Source: VAXT01 sp963827725 (lineage in GTDB: Bacteria; Actinomycetota; Thermoleophilia; Gaiellales; Gaiellaceae). Taken from it: a stretch of DNA of 64,000 nucleotides. The stretch is taken from contig CAWHBM010000001.1 in NCBI GenBank assembly GCA_963827725.1, positions 434,001 to 498,000 on the forward strand, given 5' to 3'. Shown piece after piece: positions 1 through 6,789 of the stretch. The translations under genes and the position numbers were made by a program. Position 1 is the first letter of the stretch. Every line of letters starts with the position of its first letter. The notes beneath the pieces were generated by a model. The model did no database searches. It saw only the letters and a list, made by a program, of their open reading frames with translations, and was not told the DNA's origin.

Positions 1-2
1 TC

Positions 3-263
3 GCCGCTGGTGAGGTCGACGTCCTGATCGACGGGCATCCCCAATCGACGTCCGGGGCCGGCGACTACTTTGGCGAAATCGCGCTGCTCCGGGATGTGCC
101 TCGGACCGCGACCGTCAAGGCCAGAGTGGACACCGAATTGCTCGCGCTCGAGCGTGACGAGTTCCTGAGCGCGGTTACAGGTCATGCGGCGAGCGCCGAG
201 GCGGCGGATGCGATCGTCTCGAGTCGCCTCGCAGGCCTGCGACCGGGCATCGCGTCCGTCTAG
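3..263 (+). CDS. Cyclic nucleotide-binding domain protein, C-terminal part
   Basis: The frame is open from the left edge to TAG 261-263, leaving the last 86 residues. They contain the end of a cNMP-binding beta-roll, with the phosphate-cassette-like stretch GDYFGEIALLRDVPRTATV followed by the usual ERDEFL segment. Only about 25 residues follow and they show no helix-turn-helix, so this is not a Crp-type transcription factor. The family's domain is commonly found at the C-terminus of transporters or kinases; the missing N-terminus decides which. The stop overlaps the GTG of the next gene by one base (TAGTG), suggesting translational coupling. Confidence 0.8.
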   Translation, partial: AAGEVDVLIDGHPQSTSGAGDYFGEIALLRDVPRTATVKARVDTELLALERDEFLSAVTGHAASAEAADAIVSSRLAGLRPGIASV

Positions 264-802
264 TGGACGCGACCGGAGTCTTGCTCCTCGGCGGCCTGGG
301 CCGCCGTTTCGGCTCGGTGAAGGCTCTTGCGCCGCTCGGCCCGGAGACGCTCGCCGAACGGGGCTGGCGGATTCTCGGCGACGCCTTCTCGCACCGGCTT
401 GCGCTCGGCAAGGACGCCGACCAGCTGGGCTTGCCGTTTCCGCTTCTCGACGACGGGATCGCCGTCCGTGCCCCCATCGCCGGAGTGATTGCGGGCCTGC
501 GGGTCTCCCCGACCCATGTTGCCGTCTTCCTCCCGGTCGATTGCCCGCTCATGACACCCGAGGCTCTCCACGCGCTCGCGGCCAACTGTGCCGAAGCAGC
601 CGTGCCCGAGACCGGACCGCTCCCCGGGGCTTACGCCCGCAGCGCGCTTCCCGTGCTGGAGCAGTGCCTGGCAGCCGGTCGGCTCTCCCTCGACGAAGCC
701 CTCGGCGAGCTGGACACGCGCACGATCGAGATCGACCCCGCGCTGCTTGCGAACGTGAACACCGAGCGGGACCTGGACCGACTACGGGCTTTCGCCAGGT
801 AG
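263..802 (+). CDS. MobA-like nucleotidyltransferase (molybdenum cofactor guanylyltransferase family)
   Basis: 179 residues. The N-terminus has the NTP-transferase signature LLGGLGRRFGSVKAL, matching the LAGG-x-S-x-R-x-G-x-x-K pattern of MobA/MocA-type enzymes, and a metal-binding LPVDCPLM follows at about residue 92. Such proteins transfer GMP or CMP to molybdopterin in the cytoplasm; the exact nucleotide and acceptor cannot be read from sequence. The GTG start overlaps the preceding stop. The 3' end overlaps the convergent GFA-family gene by 21 bp. No other molybdenum cofactor gene is nearby, so the specific role stays open. Confidence 0.75.
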   Translation: MDATGVLLLGGLGRRFGSVKALAPLGPETLAERGWRILGDAFSHRLALGKDADQLGLPFPLLDDGIAVRAPIAGVIAGLRVSPTHVAVFLPVDCPLMTPEALHALAANCAEAAVPETGPLPGAYARSALPVLEQCLAAGRLSLDEALGELDTRTIEIDPALLANVNTERDLDRLRAFAR

Positions 803-1234
803 CGCTTTCTCGGAGTCCTGCGGCGGGCGGCGCTCCGGATAGCGCGGCAGCCCGTCGTCCGGGATTGGCTCCCACGCGGCGGCATACGCGACGAACTGTC
901 GAAGGCTCGGCTTGACGCCCGGGTCGCTGTCAAATGCGCTCATCCGCACTCCAGCGGGCAGGCCTGTCTCGAGATCGTTGCTCCAGAGAGCACTGCCGCA
1001 TGCTGAACAGAAGACCTTCGGAGCGCCGTCCGACGGCTCGAAGGCCCGCAAGAGGTCCTCGCCCTCGGTCACGCGCAGCGAGCCGGGTGTGATTCGAGCC
1101 TGCGCGGACGAAGCAGTGCCGGTGCGCCGCTGGCAGCGCGTGCAGTGGCAGTAGCTGGCGTAGAGCGGCGGCTCGGTCACCTCGAAGCGCACTGCGCCGC
1201 AGAGACAACGTCCGGTCAGGGGCAGCTCGGCCAT
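782..1234 (-). CDS. GFA-family (glutathione-dependent formaldehyde-activating enzyme-like) zinc protein
   Basis: 150 residues with the cysteine pattern of the GFA/CENP-V fold: CLCGAVRFE near residue 10, then CHCTRCQRR and FCSACGSALW, the zinc ligands of the family. Function in most members is unproven despite the formaldehyde-activating name. The ATG at 1234 is preferred over an upstream in-frame start because the homologous region begins there and a TAAACT hexamer lies eight bases upstream (leaderless transcript). The 3' end runs 21 bp into the convergent MobA-like gene. Confidence 0.8.
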   Translation of the reverse strand: MAELPLTGRCLCGAVRFEVTEPPLYASYCHCTRCQRRTGTASSAQARITPGSLRVTEGEDLLRAFEPSDGAPKVFCSACGSALWSNDLETGLPAGVRMSAFDSDPGVKPSLRQFVAYAAAWEPIPDDGLPRYPERRPPQDSEKALPGESP

Positions 1235-1242
1235 ATGGAGGG

Positions 1243-1248
1243 AGTTTA
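1243..1248 (-). promoter_or_regulatory. Leaderless -10 hexamer of GFA-family gene
   Basis: TAAACT on the minus strand, eight bases before the ATG at 1234. Fits the recurrent TAnnnT-N6-8-start pattern of this window; no clear -35. Confidence 0.45.
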
Positions 1249-2118
1249 GGACGGGTCTATGCCCCAGGTGAGACCTTGGGGCTCCAGCGCGCCTGCGACG
1301 AACCGGCGGCCCCCGCCGTTGGTAGCGACGACGTAGATGCCCGCCTCCACGCAGCAGGAGACTTGGTAGGCGAAGTAGCGCGAGTCGGGCGACCACGCGA
1401 GCCCGGAAGCGCTTCCCGTACCGGGCACGCGCCGCTGACCGGTTCCGTTGGGGTTCATGATCCAGATGCCGTTGTTCCTGAGGACCGCGATCCGTCGGCC
1501 GTCAGGCGACCACGCCGTATCCGAGCCACCTTTCGCGATGCGGCGCTGCCGTGTCCCGTTGGTGCGCATCAACCAGATCTCTCTCGATCCGCGCGCGCCG
1601 CGCACGAACGCGATCGTTCGACCGTCGCTTGACCATGTCGGCGAGGAATCTCGCTTTCGCGTGACACGTTTGGGGCGACTGCCGTCTGCGTTCATGACCC
1701 AGATCCCGCGCCTGCCGAATGCGATCTTCCGGTCGTCGGGGGACCACGCGAGCCCGCCCTCCAGCGAATACCTCGGCAGCTTGATGAGTCTTCGGCCTTC
1801 GCCTCCGCTGTCCGGGACCAGGCCGATGCCGGATGATGCTCCGTAGTTGCAGGCGTAAGCGATCGACTGGCCACTGTGCGACCAGGCCGGTAGGACCTCG
1901 CTGCAGCCCGGATTCCGGGTCAAGTTGACCGAGCCGGACGTCCCGAGCCTGGTCGCAAAGAGCTCCCAGTTGTCGACGATGCCGGGATCCTCCGGCCAGA
2001 AACGGGTAGAGAAAACAATCCGCCCTGTCGGTTCCGCCGCGGTCTCGCGCAAGGCCGAGGCACCGGCGGGCGCGATCACGAGCACGCCGGTTATGAGCGC
2101 GAACGTGAGACCTCGCAT
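1246..2118 (-). CDS. Exported TolB-like beta-propeller protein
   Basis: 290 residues. Starts with a signal peptide (MRGLTFALITGVLVIAPAG, cleavage after ASA) followed by WD40-like PD40 repeats, visible as AWSPDDRKIAF, TWSSDGRTIAFV, AWSPDGRRIAVL and AWSPDSRYFAY, each paired with a blade strand of the type IWVMNADGS. Probably a secreted or periplasm-side propeller binding a protein or ligand; no catalytic residues are recognisable. The frame stays open upstream through tRNA-Val, but the signal peptide fixes the start at 2118. It ends 11 bp from the GFA gene start, so the two could be co-transcribed. Confidence 0.75.
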   Translation of the reverse strand: MRGLTFALITGVLVIAPAGASALRETAAEPTGRIVFSTRFWPEDPGIVDNWELFATRLGTSGSVNLTRNPGCSEVLPAWSHSGQSIAYACNYGASSGIGLVPDSGGEGRRLIKLPRYSLEGGLAWSPDDRKIAFGRRGIWVMNADGSRPKRVTRKRDSSPTWSSDGRTIAFVRGARGSREIWLMRTNGTRQRRIAKGGSDTAWSPDGRRIAVLRNNGIWIMNPNGTGQRRVPGTGSASGLAWSPDSRYFAYQVSCCVEAGIYVVATNGGGRRFVAGALEPQGLTWGIDPS

Positions 2119-2204
2119 GCCTGGATCTTTAGCGCGATCCGCGCTGAGTTGCCAGCACATCGAAGCGGATGCAGCAGGCGGGTGCCGCCGATACTTGGCT
2201 CTCA

Positions 2205-2277
2205 TGGGCGGTGACGGGCTCGAACCGCCGACCCCCTGCTTGTAAAGCAGGTGCTCTCCCAACTGAGCTAACCGCCC
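2205..2277 (-). tRNA. tRNA-Val (anticodon TAC)
   Basis: Cloverleaf on the minus strand: 7-bp acceptor GGGCGGT/ACCGCCC, D-arm with AGCTCAGTTGGGAGAGC, anticodon stem CCTGC/GCAGG around TTTACAA, T-arm with GTTCGAGCC. Anticodon TAC reads valine codons. The 3' CCA is not encoded (TGA follows the discriminator A). Confidence 0.95.
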
Positions 2278-2281
2278 GAAG

Positions 2282-2357
2282 TGGTGCCCCCAGCGGGATT
2301 CGAACCCGCGCTGCAGCCTTGAAAGGGCTGTGACCTGGACCGCTAGTCGATGGGGGC
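2282..2357 (-). tRNA. tRNA-Glu (anticodon TTC)
   Basis: Minus strand cloverleaf with acceptor GCCCCCA/TGGGGGC, anticodon loop CTTTCAA between CAGCC and GGCTG, T-loop TTCGAAT. Anticodon TTC reads glutamate. Unlike the neighbouring tRNA-Val, the 3' CCA is encoded (2282-2284). It lies 4 bp upstream of tRNA-Val on the same strand, so both are probably cut from one precursor. Confidence 0.95.
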
Positions 2358-2404
2358 GCGGGGCTGAGTCTAGCCGCCAACTCCGGCGATACACTCGCCG
2401 GCGA

Positions 2405-2480
2405 GGGCCGGTAGCTCAGTTGGTAGAGCAGGGGACTTTTAATCCCAAGGTCGCAGGTTCGATCCCTGCCCGGCCCACCA
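2405..2480 (+). tRNA. tRNA-Lys (anticodon TTT)
   Basis: Plus strand cloverleaf: acceptor GGGCCGG/CCGGCCC, D-arm AGCTCAGTTGGTAGAGC, anticodon loop CTTTTAA, T-loop TTCGATC, encoded CCA at 2478-2480. Divergent from the Val/Glu pair. Confidence 0.95.
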
Positions 2481-2563
2481 CGCTTCACTGACCGACTGCG
2501 GGCTCCCGCCGGGCAGAGCCCGTGACTTTAGGCGGCGGGTTCCATGTCCGATAGCAAGCAGAG

Positions 2564-3313
2564 ATGTCGGAACCCGCGGTCTCCCTTTCCTCGACCTCGC
2601 AGTCTGAGTCGACCGACTCGGAACGGGAGGCCCTCCTCGAAGCCGGTCGGCTGATCGGGCTCGGAGAGCTCGTCCGTGGGGTCGCGCACGAGATCAACAA
2701 CCCGCTCTTCGGCATGCTCGGCCTCGTCGAGCTGCTGCTCGGAGAGACCGAGCCCGGCACGAGGGCTCACGAACGGCTGGCACTCGTTCAGCAGAGCGGC
2801 CTCGACATCAAGCGGATCACGCATTCCCTGCTCGGCTTCGCCCGCACGGAACCGGGCGTGAGCGAGCTCGTCTCGCTTCAGGACGTCGCCGAGAAGGCGG
2901 TCGAGCTCGTGCGCTGTACGAGCGCCGGTAAGAGCGTCGAGCTCCGTGAGCACTACCCGGACGAGCCGTTGCTCGTCCAGGGGAGCTCCGCCCGCCTGAG
3001 TCAGGTCTTTCTCGGCCTCCTCGTCAACGCCCAGCAGGCCCTTCCGGGCGGCGGCACGGTCACCGTGCAGCTCGAGCGAGACGCCGACTGGGCCGTCGCA
3101 CGAGTGACCGACACCGGTGCAGGAATCGACCCCGATGCGCGTTCCAACCTGTTCGAGCCGTTCGCCACCACGAAGCAAGGGGGAACCGGCCTCGGGCTCG
3201 CCGCCAGCCTCGAGATTGCACGCGCACACGGAGGCGACCTGATCGCACTCTCTGCTGTTGCCGCAGGCGCTTCCTTCGTCCTTCGCCTGCCGATCGCGGA
3301 AGCGCCCGCATGA
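2564..3313 (+). CDS. Soluble sensor histidine kinase
   Basis: 249 residues, no membrane segment. The phosphoacceptor His is His42 in GVAHEINNPL (H-box), the N-box is VNAQQAL around residue 155, G1 is DTGAGID and G2 is GGTGLGLAAS. There is no recognisable sensor domain; the first 25 residues are Ser/Glu-rich. ATG start; the stop overlaps the next ATG (ATGA at 3310-3313). It heads a three-gene operon with two response regulators, so it probably phosphorylates the HD-GYP regulator and/or the LuxR-type regulator in the cytoplasm, fed by another sensor or soluble ligand. Confidence 0.9.
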   Translation: MSEPAVSLSSTSQSESTDSEREALLEAGRLIGLGELVRGVAHEINNPLFGMLGLVELLLGETEPGTRAHERLALVQQSGLDIKRITHSLLGFARTEPGVSELVSLQDVAEKAVELVRCTSAGKSVELREHYPDEPLLVQGSSARLSQVFLGLLVNAQQALPGGGTVTVQLERDADWAVARVTDTGAGIDPDARSNLFEPFATTKQGGTGLGLAASLEIARAHGGDLIALSAVAAGASFVLRLPIAEAPA

Positions 3314-4389
3314 TCAAGATCCTCGTCATCGACGACGATGCCGTCGTCCGCGACGTGATCGGCGAGATGTTGGCCATCGCCGGCTACGAGGTCGTCACCG
3401 CGAGCACGGCCGCGGAAGCCCTCGAGCTGTTCGTGGACGAAGACATCAGCCTTGTCGTCAGCGACATCGTCATGCCCGACCTCTCCGGGCTGGAGCTCCT
3501 GGAGGCCATGCGCCTCCATCGGCCGAGCCTGCCGATCGTGCTCGTGACCGGAGCCGATACGCGAGACAACCTCAACGAAGCACTCACCCGCGGAGCCGAC
3601 GGGCTCGTCGCCAAGCCGTTCACCAAGGCGGAGCTGCAAGACGCCGTCGACAAGGCGCTCGACCGCGCGGGCAGGAGCGAGCGCGATCTGCGCGAGCGGC
3701 TACTGACCCCGACGCTCACCAGCGCCTTGGCCAATGCGATCGAAGCGCGCGAGGAGGGCATGCGTGGCCACTGCGAGCGACTCACCGTGCTTGCGATGCG
3801 CCTCGGGCTTGCATGCGGCCTTCCCGAAGAGGACATCGAGACGATCAGGCTGGGAGCCCTGCTCCACGACATCGGCAAGATCGGGATCCCCGACCGAATA
3901 CTTCTGAAGCCGAGCCGCCTGACATCGGAGGAGATGGAGCTGATGAGCACCCACACGATCATCGGCGACAACCTCCTGGAGCCGATCGACTTACTCGCGG
4001 CGGTGCGTCCGATTGTCCGGTCGCATCACGAGCGCTGGGACGGGCGCGGCTATCCGGACGAGCTCGCCGGCGAGGACATTCCCCTAGGTGCTCGGATCAT
4101 GGCCGTCGCGGACGCCGTCGAGGCGATGTCCGCAAAGCGCGTCTACCGCGAGCCGCTCTCGGAGCCCGAGATCGTCATGGAGCTCGAGGCGGGCAGAGGC
4201 ACCCAGTGGGACCCGACGCTCGTCGACCTCGTCTTGAGGCTGATCGAGACGGATGCGGTCAGCTTCTCCGCCGAAGGGCTGTGCATCTCTCAGGTGCTTC
4301 CCCCGCGCGCAGCTGCTGCAGTCCTTCGTTTCCCCGGTTCCAAGACCCATGCCGAGCTCGTCGGCCGAACCCAGGAGGCCACCCAATGA
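3310..4389 (+). CDS. Response regulator with HD-GYP c-di-GMP phosphodiesterase domain
   Basis: 359 residues. Receiver domain at about 1-120 (acidic pocket IDDD near residue 8, phospho-Asp52 in VSDIVMP, Lys in AKPFT), then an HD-GYP domain with the metal-binding HDIGKIGIP and the signature HHERWDGRGYP plus the usual PLGARIMAVADAVEAM. This is the RpfG architecture; family members hydrolyse c-di-GMP to GMP or pGpG. All key residues are present, so activity is expected. It overlaps both neighbours by 4 bp and is presumably controlled by the upstream kinase. The protein gives the cell a c-di-GMP sink; a possible c-di-GMP receptor (MshEN-like) lies at 31460-32242. Confidence 0.93.
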   Translation: MIKILVIDDDAVVRDVIGEMLAIAGYEVVTASTAAEALELFVDEDISLVVSDIVMPDLSGLELLEAMRLHRPSLPIVLVTGADTRDNLNEALTRGADGLVAKPFTKAELQDAVDKALDRAGRSERDLRERLLTPTLTSALANAIEAREEGMRGHCERLTVLAMRLGLACGLPEEDIETIRLGALLHDIGKIGIPDRILLKPSRLTSEEMELMSTHTIIGDNLLEPIDLLAAVRPIVRSHHERWDGRGYPDELAGEDIPLGARIMAVADAVEAMSAKRVYREPLSEPEIVMELEAGRGTQWDPTLVDLVLRLIETDAVSFSAEGLCISQVLPPRAAAAVLRFPGSKTHAELVGRTQEATQ

Positions 4390-5009
4390 GCTCGCAACCT
4401 ATTCGCTGCCTAGTTGCCGACGACCATCCCGCGCTGGTCGCCGCAGTCTCCGATTTCCTCGAGACCCAGGGGTTTGAGGTAGTCGGACAGGCGCGTGACG
4501 GCCTCGCCGCCGTCGCAGCTGTGAAGGAGGCGATGCCCGATGTGGCGCTCGTCGACTACCGGATGCCTCATCTCGAGGGCGCCGAGCTCCTGGCGCAACT
4601 GAGAGAGATCGCGCCGGACATGTTGATCGCGGTCTATACCGCAGACTCGGACCAGAGCATCGTCGGCGCCGTCTTTGAATCGGGTGCGCACGCCCTCATC
4701 CTCAAAGACGCTCCTCTTACCGATCTTGCGAGCGCGCTCCAAGCGATCTGCGCGGGAGAGCGTTATGTCGATCCCGCGCTCGCCCGAATCGCGCTCGGAG
4801 GCGCCTCGACGAAGCCGGCCCTGACGCCCCGCGAATCCGAGGTGCTGGCGCACGTCGCGGACGGCCTCTCTCACGACGAGATCGGAAAGCGGCTCTCGAT
4901 CAGCCCCGAGACCGTTCGGACCCACGTCCGCAAGGCGTGCGAGCGCCTGAACGCCCGAACGCGCACCCATGCGGTCGCGACGGCGCTTCGACTCGGCCTC
5001 TTTCACTAG
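4386..5009 (+). CDS. LuxR/NarL-family response regulator
   Basis: 207 residues. Receiver domain (ADDHPAL acidic pocket, phospho-Asp in VALVDYRMPH, Lys in LILKDAP) followed by a C-terminal LuxR-type helix-turn-helix: LTPRESEVLAHVADGLSHDE, then IGKRLSISPETVRTHVRK. ATG at 4386 overlaps the HD-GYP stop (ATGA). Together with the kinase it forms a branched two-component operon with one enzymatic and one transcriptional output. The subtilase that follows after 153 bp is an obvious candidate target, but that is inference. Confidence 0.93.
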   Translation: MSSQPIRCLVADDHPALVAAVSDFLETQGFEVVGQARDGLAAVAAVKEAMPDVALVDYRMPHLEGAELLAQLREIAPDMLIAVYTADSDQSIVGAVFESGAHALILKDAPLTDLASALQAICAGERYVDPALARIALGGASTKPALTPRESEVLAHVADGLSHDEIGKRLSISPETVRTHVRKACERLNARTRTHAVATALRLGLFH

Positions 5010-5129
5010 GCGGACTCTCCTCTCGCCCCGGAGCGCACGTCAAAGCGTGGAGTTCCCTGCCCCAATCGGGTGATTTCCGGGGTACCGAGCGACCCCTACG
5101 GTTGGCTTACGACCCGAAGAAATGCGGCA

Positions 5130-5146
5130 CCGCGCAGCTTGCGCGG
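5130..5146 (+). other. GC-rich hairpin in the leader of the subtilase gene
   Basis: CCGCGCA-GCT-TGCGCGG is a perfect 7-bp stem with a 3-nt loop, ending a few bases before the ribosome-binding stretch AAAGAAAGGG and 16 bp before the GTG start. It lies in a 153-bp leader. It could be a leader structure or chance; no known riboswitch consensus was recognised. Confidence 0.35.
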
Positions 5147-5162
5147 AAAGAAAGGGTTCACC

Positions 5163-6773
5163 GTGAACGTCGACCGCGGCTCGAGTTCAAAAATCAAGGC
5201 GCCACCGCGCAGCTCGCGCTTGCAGCGGCTGGTCCTTGGGGCGACGGTAGCTGCGGTGTTGATCGCTCCGTCGGCCGCGCTGGCTGACGCGACGCTCTCC
5301 CCGGGCCTCGCTGACCGGGCCTCCACCAATCCCGATCGAATCTTCAACGTCATCGTCCAGGGCGCGCCGGGTCACAAGACTTCGGCGGTCGCCGATGACG
5401 TGGCGGCGGAAGCTAACTCCGGGCTCGCGAGGGGTGTCAAGCGCCGCTTCAGCTCGATCGAAGGAGTCTCAGCCGAGCTCACCGGGAGACAGATCCTCAG
5501 GCTTGCCCGGAAACGGGGGGTGATGGCGATCACTGACGACGCGCCGATCCACCTGGCGGGCTCGCTTTCGAACAGCCAGCTTTGGCCCTACGCCTCTGAC
5601 GTGGCGCGGCTTTGGCCCACGTTCTCGAACTCTTCGCTGAAGGTGCCCACGATCGCCATCGTCGACTCGGGCATCGAGTCCGGGCGCAAGGATTTCGCGG
5701 GTCGGATCCTCGCTCAGGTGAACCTGTGCTCGCTTCCCACAAACTCTCCAGGCGACGGGCGGGGGCACGGCACCTTCGTAGCCAGCATCGCAGCAGGCAG
5801 CGCCGGCCGATATGCGGGCGCGTCACCGAATGCGAAGCTCGTCTCTCTCGACGTCATCGACGACTTGGGCATGGGTTTCACGAGTGATGTGATCGCCGCA
5901 GCCGACTGGATCGTTCAGAACAAGGACCGCTACAAGATCCGAGTCGCCAACTTCTCGCTCACCGCCTCGACGCCGTCGAGCTTCAGGTTCGATCCACTCG
6001 ACAAGGCCGTCGAACGCCTGTGGTTCAGCGGCATCGTCGTCGTCACGGCAGCCGGGAACTACGGTGACCAACGGCCAGGCGTGCTCTATGCGCCGGGAAA
6101 CGACCCGTTTGTCATCACCGTCGGAGCCAACGACGTCGCGGGGACGGTTCCGGTTGGCGACGACTTCCCCGCGCCCTGGTCTCCCCACGGCTCCACCCTG
6201 GACGGATTCCTCAAACCGGACGTCTCCGCCCCCGGGCGGATGCTGGTCGGAGCCGTGCCGCCCAAGTCGACTCTCGCTCAAGAGCGCCCGGATCGGATCG
6301 TCGAGCCGGGCTACCTGGCGATGTCCGGTACCTCGTTCTCGGCGGCACTCGTCTCCGGAGTCGCGGCGGACATGCTCGCCATGAATCCGACCTGGACGCC
6401 CGACCAGGTGAAGGGCGCGCTCATGCGAACCGCCCGGCCACTCAGCCTCGGTCAGCCGTTCGCCGCAGGCATGGGCGAGATCTCCGCTTACGCGGCGGCT
6501 CACGCGATCAATCCTCCAAACCCGAATGCTGCTCTGAATCGGTTCCTGATTCCCGATCCGAGCGGCGGCATGACGCCCGTCTTCGACGAAGCGACCTGGA
6601 CGACCGCTGCGCGAGCGAATCCCGCTTGGGCCGCGGCGACCTGGACGACCGCGACCTGGACGACCGCAACCTGGACGACCGCAACGTGGACGACCGCGAC
6701 CTGGACGACCGCGACCTGGACGACCGCGACGTGGACAACTGCCACTTGGACGACCGCGCTGTTCGCGGACTGA
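5163..6773 (+). CDS. Secreted subtilisin-family (S8) serine protease with C-terminal ATWTT repeats
   Basis: 536 residues from GTG 5163, chosen because AAAGGG lies seven bases upstream and the signal segment (LVLGATVAAVLIAPSAALA, about residues 23-41) is then normally placed. A short inhibitor-like pro-region follows, then the catalytic triad: Asp in IVDSGIESG, His in GRGHGTFVAS, Ser in SGTSFSAALVSG. The C-terminal 55 residues carry one isolated and eight tandem copies of ATWTT, ending ALFAD, with no sortase signal. The repeats could bind cell wall or polysaccharide; this is unproven. A signalling operon lies upstream and a hybrid kinase starts 16 bp downstream, implying a shared envelope-related regulon. 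Confidence 0.9.
   Translation: MNVDRGSSSKIKAPPRSSRLQRLVLGATVAAVLIAPSAALADATLSPGLADRASTNPDRIFNVIVQGAPGHKTSAVADDVAAEANSGLARGVKRRFSSIEGVSAELTGRQILRLARKRGVMAITDDAPIHLAGSLSNSQLWPYASDVARLWPTFSNSSLKVPTIAIVDSGIESGRKDFAGRILAQVNLCSLPTNSPGDGRGHGTFVASIAAGSAGRYAGASPNAKLVSLDVIDDLGMGFTSDVIAAADWIVQNKDRYKIRVANFSLTASTPSSFRFDPLDKAVERLWFSGIVVVTAAGNYGDQRPGVLYAPGNDPFVITVGANDVAGTVPVGDDFPAPWSPHGSTLDGFLKPDVSAPGRMLVGAVPPKSTLAQERPDRIVEPGYLAMSGTSFSAALVSGVAADMLAMNPTWTPDQVKGALMRTARPLSLGQPFAAGMGEISAYAAAHAINPPNPNAALNRFLIPDPSGGMTPVFDEATWTTAARANPAWAAATWTTATWTTATWTTATWTTATWTTATWTTATWTTATWTTALFAD
6636..6755 (+). repeat. 15-bp tandem repeat coding ATWTT
   Basis: Eight in-frame 15-bp units of the type GCGACCTGGACGACC, encoding Ala-Thr-Trp-Thr-Thr, with a ninth isolated unit upstream near 6594. 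Most changes between units are in third codon positions, and the last two units are the most diverged, so the peptide repeat is conserved while DNA identity is high enough for slippage. Confidence 0.95.
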
Positions 6774-6789
6774 GACAGACCGAGAGACG

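Noticed and set aside
5040..5163. c-di-GMP or c-di-AMP riboswitch before the subtilase
   Set aside because: The conserved sequence blocks of GEMM and ydaO riboswitches were not found.
6636..6755. CRISPR or minisatellite-type array
   Set aside because: Repeats are contiguous 15-bp coding units in frame, with no spacers.
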